From assembly GCA_013696915.1 (NCBI GenBank), contig JACCXR010000262.1, positions 1-7,153 on the forward strand: a DNA stretch of 7,153 nucleotides, given 5' to 3'. The DNA is from Euzebyaceae bacterium. GTDB taxonomy: Bacteria; Actinomycetota; Nitriliruptoria; Euzebyales; Egibacteraceae. Made by a program: the position numbers and the translations under genes. This document shows, in pieces, positions 5,317 through 7,153 of this stretch. The first letter of the stretch is position 1. Every line of letters starts with the position of its first letter. The notes under the pieces were generated by a model, which was not told the DNA's origin, searched no databases, and was given only the letters and a program-made list of their open reading frames with translations.

Positions 5317-6101
5317 CGTGCTGCCCTGCGCAATGTCACGACGTTGCCGGACGTGTAGCGGTCCACGATCACCGGCATGCCACCGTGTTCGAGCACCTCC
5401 ATCCTCGCCCCGTAGGTGCGCTCGAGCACCTCGGTGGTGAGCACCTCGTGCGGCGCGCCGGCCCCGATGATCTCGCGGTTGAGGCACACGAGGTGCGGCA
5501 GGTGCGCGGCGATGCCGTTCAGGTCGTGGGTGGTGAGCAGGATCGCCAGGCCGTCGGCGTTGAGGTCGTCGAGCAGGTGGAGGACCTCGTGGCGGGTCTT
5601 GACATCAACCCCCGAGGTCGGCTCGTCCAGCAACAGCAGCTGCGGTCGCCGCAGCAGGGCCCGGGCGATGAACACCCGCTGCTGCTGCCCGCCGGACAGC
5701 TCGCGGATGTGGCGGCGGCGGAGCCGGTCGATGCCGAGGCGGGCCAGCACCGCGGCCACGTCGGCGCGTTCCGCCCGGCTCGGCCACGGCCATACCCGTC
5801 CGCTGCGCGCCATCAGCACGCATTCGCCGACGGTGACCGGAAAGCTCCAGTTCACCGTCTCGACCTGCGGGACGTACGCCACCCGCAACGCCGGCCCCCG
5901 CCGGATCGCGCCGACAACGGGCCGGACGCTGCCGGTGATCGCGTGCAGCAGCGTGGTCTTGCCCGACCCCGACGGCCCGACCACCCCGGTGAACTGCCCC
6001 GCGGACACGACGAGGTCGACGTTGACGAGCACCGGCCGACCGCCGTAGGCGCAGGTCACCCGCTCGAATCGGACCAGCTCATCGCCACCCGTCGCGGTCA
6101 C
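5313..6101 (-). CDS. Metal ABC importer ATP-binding protein
   Basis: I start this at the GTG at 6101, which overlaps the stop of the binding-protein gene as GTGA (6101-6098). A longer in-frame extension to 6677 runs antiparallel to nothing sensible and lies inside that gene in another frame. The 262-residue product has the full ABC set: Walker A GPSGSGKTT (42-50), Q-loop Gln79 in VPQVE, signature LSGGQQQR (135-142), Walker B LLLLDEPTSGVD (155-166) with Glu160, and H-loop His192 in TTHDLNG. The VNWSFPVTV stretch (83-91) after the Q-loop is typical of the Zn/Mn uptake branch. A C-terminal extension of about 40 residues (VLEHGGMPVIVDRY) follows the core. It energises import by the permease encoded immediately downstream. 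No regulatory site is seen between the genes, so the three are presumably one transcript. Confidence 0.95.
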   Translation of the reverse strand: MTATGGDELVRFERVTCAYGGRPVLVNVDLVVSAGQFTGVVGPSGSGKTTLLHAITGSVRPVVGAIRRGPALRVAYVPQVETVNWSFPVTVGECVLMARSGRVWPWPSRAERADVAAVLARLGIDRLRRRHIRELSGGQQQRVFIARALLRRPQLLLLDEPTSGVDVKTRHEVLHLLDDLNADGLAILLTTHDLNGIAAHLPHLVCLNREIIGAGAPHEVLTTEVLERTYGARMEVLEHGGMPVIVDRYTSGNVVTLRRAAR

Positions 6102-7141
6102 TGCGGGTACTCGGCCTCGTCGGGTGCGACGCTGCGCAACTCGAACGCCTCCAGCGCGGCGGCGTCGCCCCCGAGCGCCTCGGTCATGGTGATGAAATCG
6201 AAGCGCATCAGCCCCAGCCACGAGTGCTCCGCCTCGCCCGGATCGCCGGGCAGGTCGTCGTCGCGCAGCACGTCGACGTAGTCCACGCCGGCCTCGGTGC
6301 CGATCTGCTCCAGCACGGGGCTGGGGAACACCTCCGAGCCGAAGATCGCCGGCACATCCTCGGCCTCGACCTGCTCGATCAGCGCGGCGACCTCCCTGGG
6401 GGTGGGTTCTCCGAAGTCGGCGACCTGGATCGCGCCGATGACCTCCCAGCCGTAGTCCTCCGCGAAGTACGGGAACGAGTCGTGGTAGGTGAGCAGCTTG
6501 GTGTTGCCCGCGGGGATCGTCGCGAACGCCTCGCGCATCGCGGCGTCGAACTCGTCGACCAGCGCCGAGAACTCCTCGAAGTTGCTCATGAAGTAGTCGG
6601 CGTTGCCGGGATCGCGCTCCGACAGGTCCTCGGCGGCGATCCGCGCGTACTCGACCGCGTACCGCGGATTCGTCCACAGGTGCGGGTTGGGCTTGCCGCC
6701 CTCCTCGGGGAAGGAGAAGTCGTAGATGTAGTCCGACTCCGACAGCACCAGCGTGCCGAGTTCCACGATCTCGGCGCCGTCCTGCATGTTGGCCCTGGCC
6801 AGCTCACGGGTCGGCTCCTCGAGCTTCAGCCCGTTGACGTAGACCACATCCACCGCCGACATCAGCTCAGCCACGCTCGGCGGCGGCTCGAAGGTGTGCG
6901 AGTTCGTGCCCTCCGGGACGATCCCGGTGATGTCCGCCCGATCCCCCGCGATGGTCGACACGATGCTCGTGATCGGCGCCACCGTCGTCGCCACCTGCAG
7001 CCGCCCCTCGTCGTTCTCGGCCCCAGCGGCGTATGGCTGACCCGCACACGCCGTTGCGGTCAAGCTCAGCGCGAGCACGCACCCCGCCACAGCGCCGCGT
7101 CTCGTCACCCACCGGCGCCGTACCAGACCTCGAATCTCCAC
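6098..7141 (-). CDS. Metal-binding lipoprotein of the ABC importer (TroA/ZnuA superfamily)
   Basis: The 347-residue frame begins at GTG 7141 with AAAGGG 6 nt upstream as a plausible SD. Only 12 bases of upstream sequence are visible, so a start further out is not excluded. Twin Arg-rich residues (RRRWVTRR) precede a hydrophobic signal segment and lipobox TATAC with Cys32. The cluster A-I/cluster 9 metal-binding fold follows, from VATTVAPITSIVSTIAGD (50-67). Likely metal ligands are His82 (NSHTFEPPPS), His154 (NPHLWTNP), His220 (TYHDSFPYFAEDYG) and an Asp near the end, best Asp290 in DYVDVL, with Asp294-296 close by. A His rather than Glu at the third site is the pattern of zinc or TroA-type proteins rather than PsaA/MntC. 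There is no long His-rich loop as in many ZnuA proteins, so Zn versus Mn is open. The HSWLGLMRFDFITMTEALGG motif (306-325) is shared with family members I know. It opens the operon. Confidence 0.95.
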   Translation of the reverse strand: MEIRGLVRRRWVTRRGAVAGCVLALSLTATACAGQPYAAGAENDEGRLQVATTVAPITSIVSTIAGDRADITGIVPEGTNSHTFEPPPSVAELMSAVDVVYVNGLKLEEPTRELARANMQDGAEIVELGTLVLSESDYIYDFSFPEEGGKPNPHLWTNPRYAVEYARIAAEDLSERDPGNADYFMSNFEEFSALVDEFDAAMREAFATIPAGNTKLLTYHDSFPYFAEDYGWEVIGAIQVADFGEPTPREVAALIEQVEAEDVPAIFGSEVFPSPVLEQIGTEAGVDYVDVLRDDDLPGDPGEAEHSWLGLMRFDFITMTEALGGDAAALEAFELRSVAPDEAEYPQ

Positions 7142-7153
7142 GCCGGACCCTTT

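Overview
The window is GC-rich bacterial DNA with third-position G/C bias, frequent GTG starts, stop/start overlaps and apparently leaderless genes. Together with the gene families present, this points to a high-GC actinobacterium (Actinomycetota). I cannot place it more finely, and I see no rRNA, tRNA, insertion sequence, phage gene or CRISPR array.

Layout. (1) Positions 1-1215, plus strand: the 3' part of a STAND/AAA-like P-loop ATPase whose start lies upstream of the window. (2) Positions 1216-2113: a repeat- and hairpin-rich stretch with two very small minus-strand genes. One is a 36-residue zinc-ribbon microprotein (1409-1519) with a promoter that looks leaderless. The other is a 51-residue single-span membrane peptide (1700-1855) with a Shine-Dalgarno site. 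Around them lie a (GT)n tract, an 18-bp tandem repeat, three consecutive inverted repeats and a 13-bp tandem repeat. (3) Positions 2114-4444, plus strand: three exported or membrane-anchored proteins in a row. They are a His-rich DUF6153-like membrane protein, a DUF305 (CopM-type) lipoprotein with a Met-rich insert, and a membrane-anchored BNR/Asp-box beta-propeller of the F510_1955 'glycosylhydrolase' type. The first two carry side chains suited to copper, so the likeliest theme is extracytoplasmic metal handling, but the joint function is inferred. (4) Positions 4429-7141, minus strand: a complete Zn/Mn-type ABC importer in the order binding lipoprotein, ATPase, permease. Successive genes are joined by 4-nt start/stop overlaps.

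The two long gene sets face each other. The propeller gene and the permease gene overlap tail to tail by 16 bp, so there is no intergenic terminator between them. The ABC operon is the best-understood part: a surface lipoprotein captures divalent metal and a membrane permease driven by the ATPase imports it. The most novel parts are the two microproteins with their repeat-rich surroundings and the His-rich/Met-rich/propeller set.
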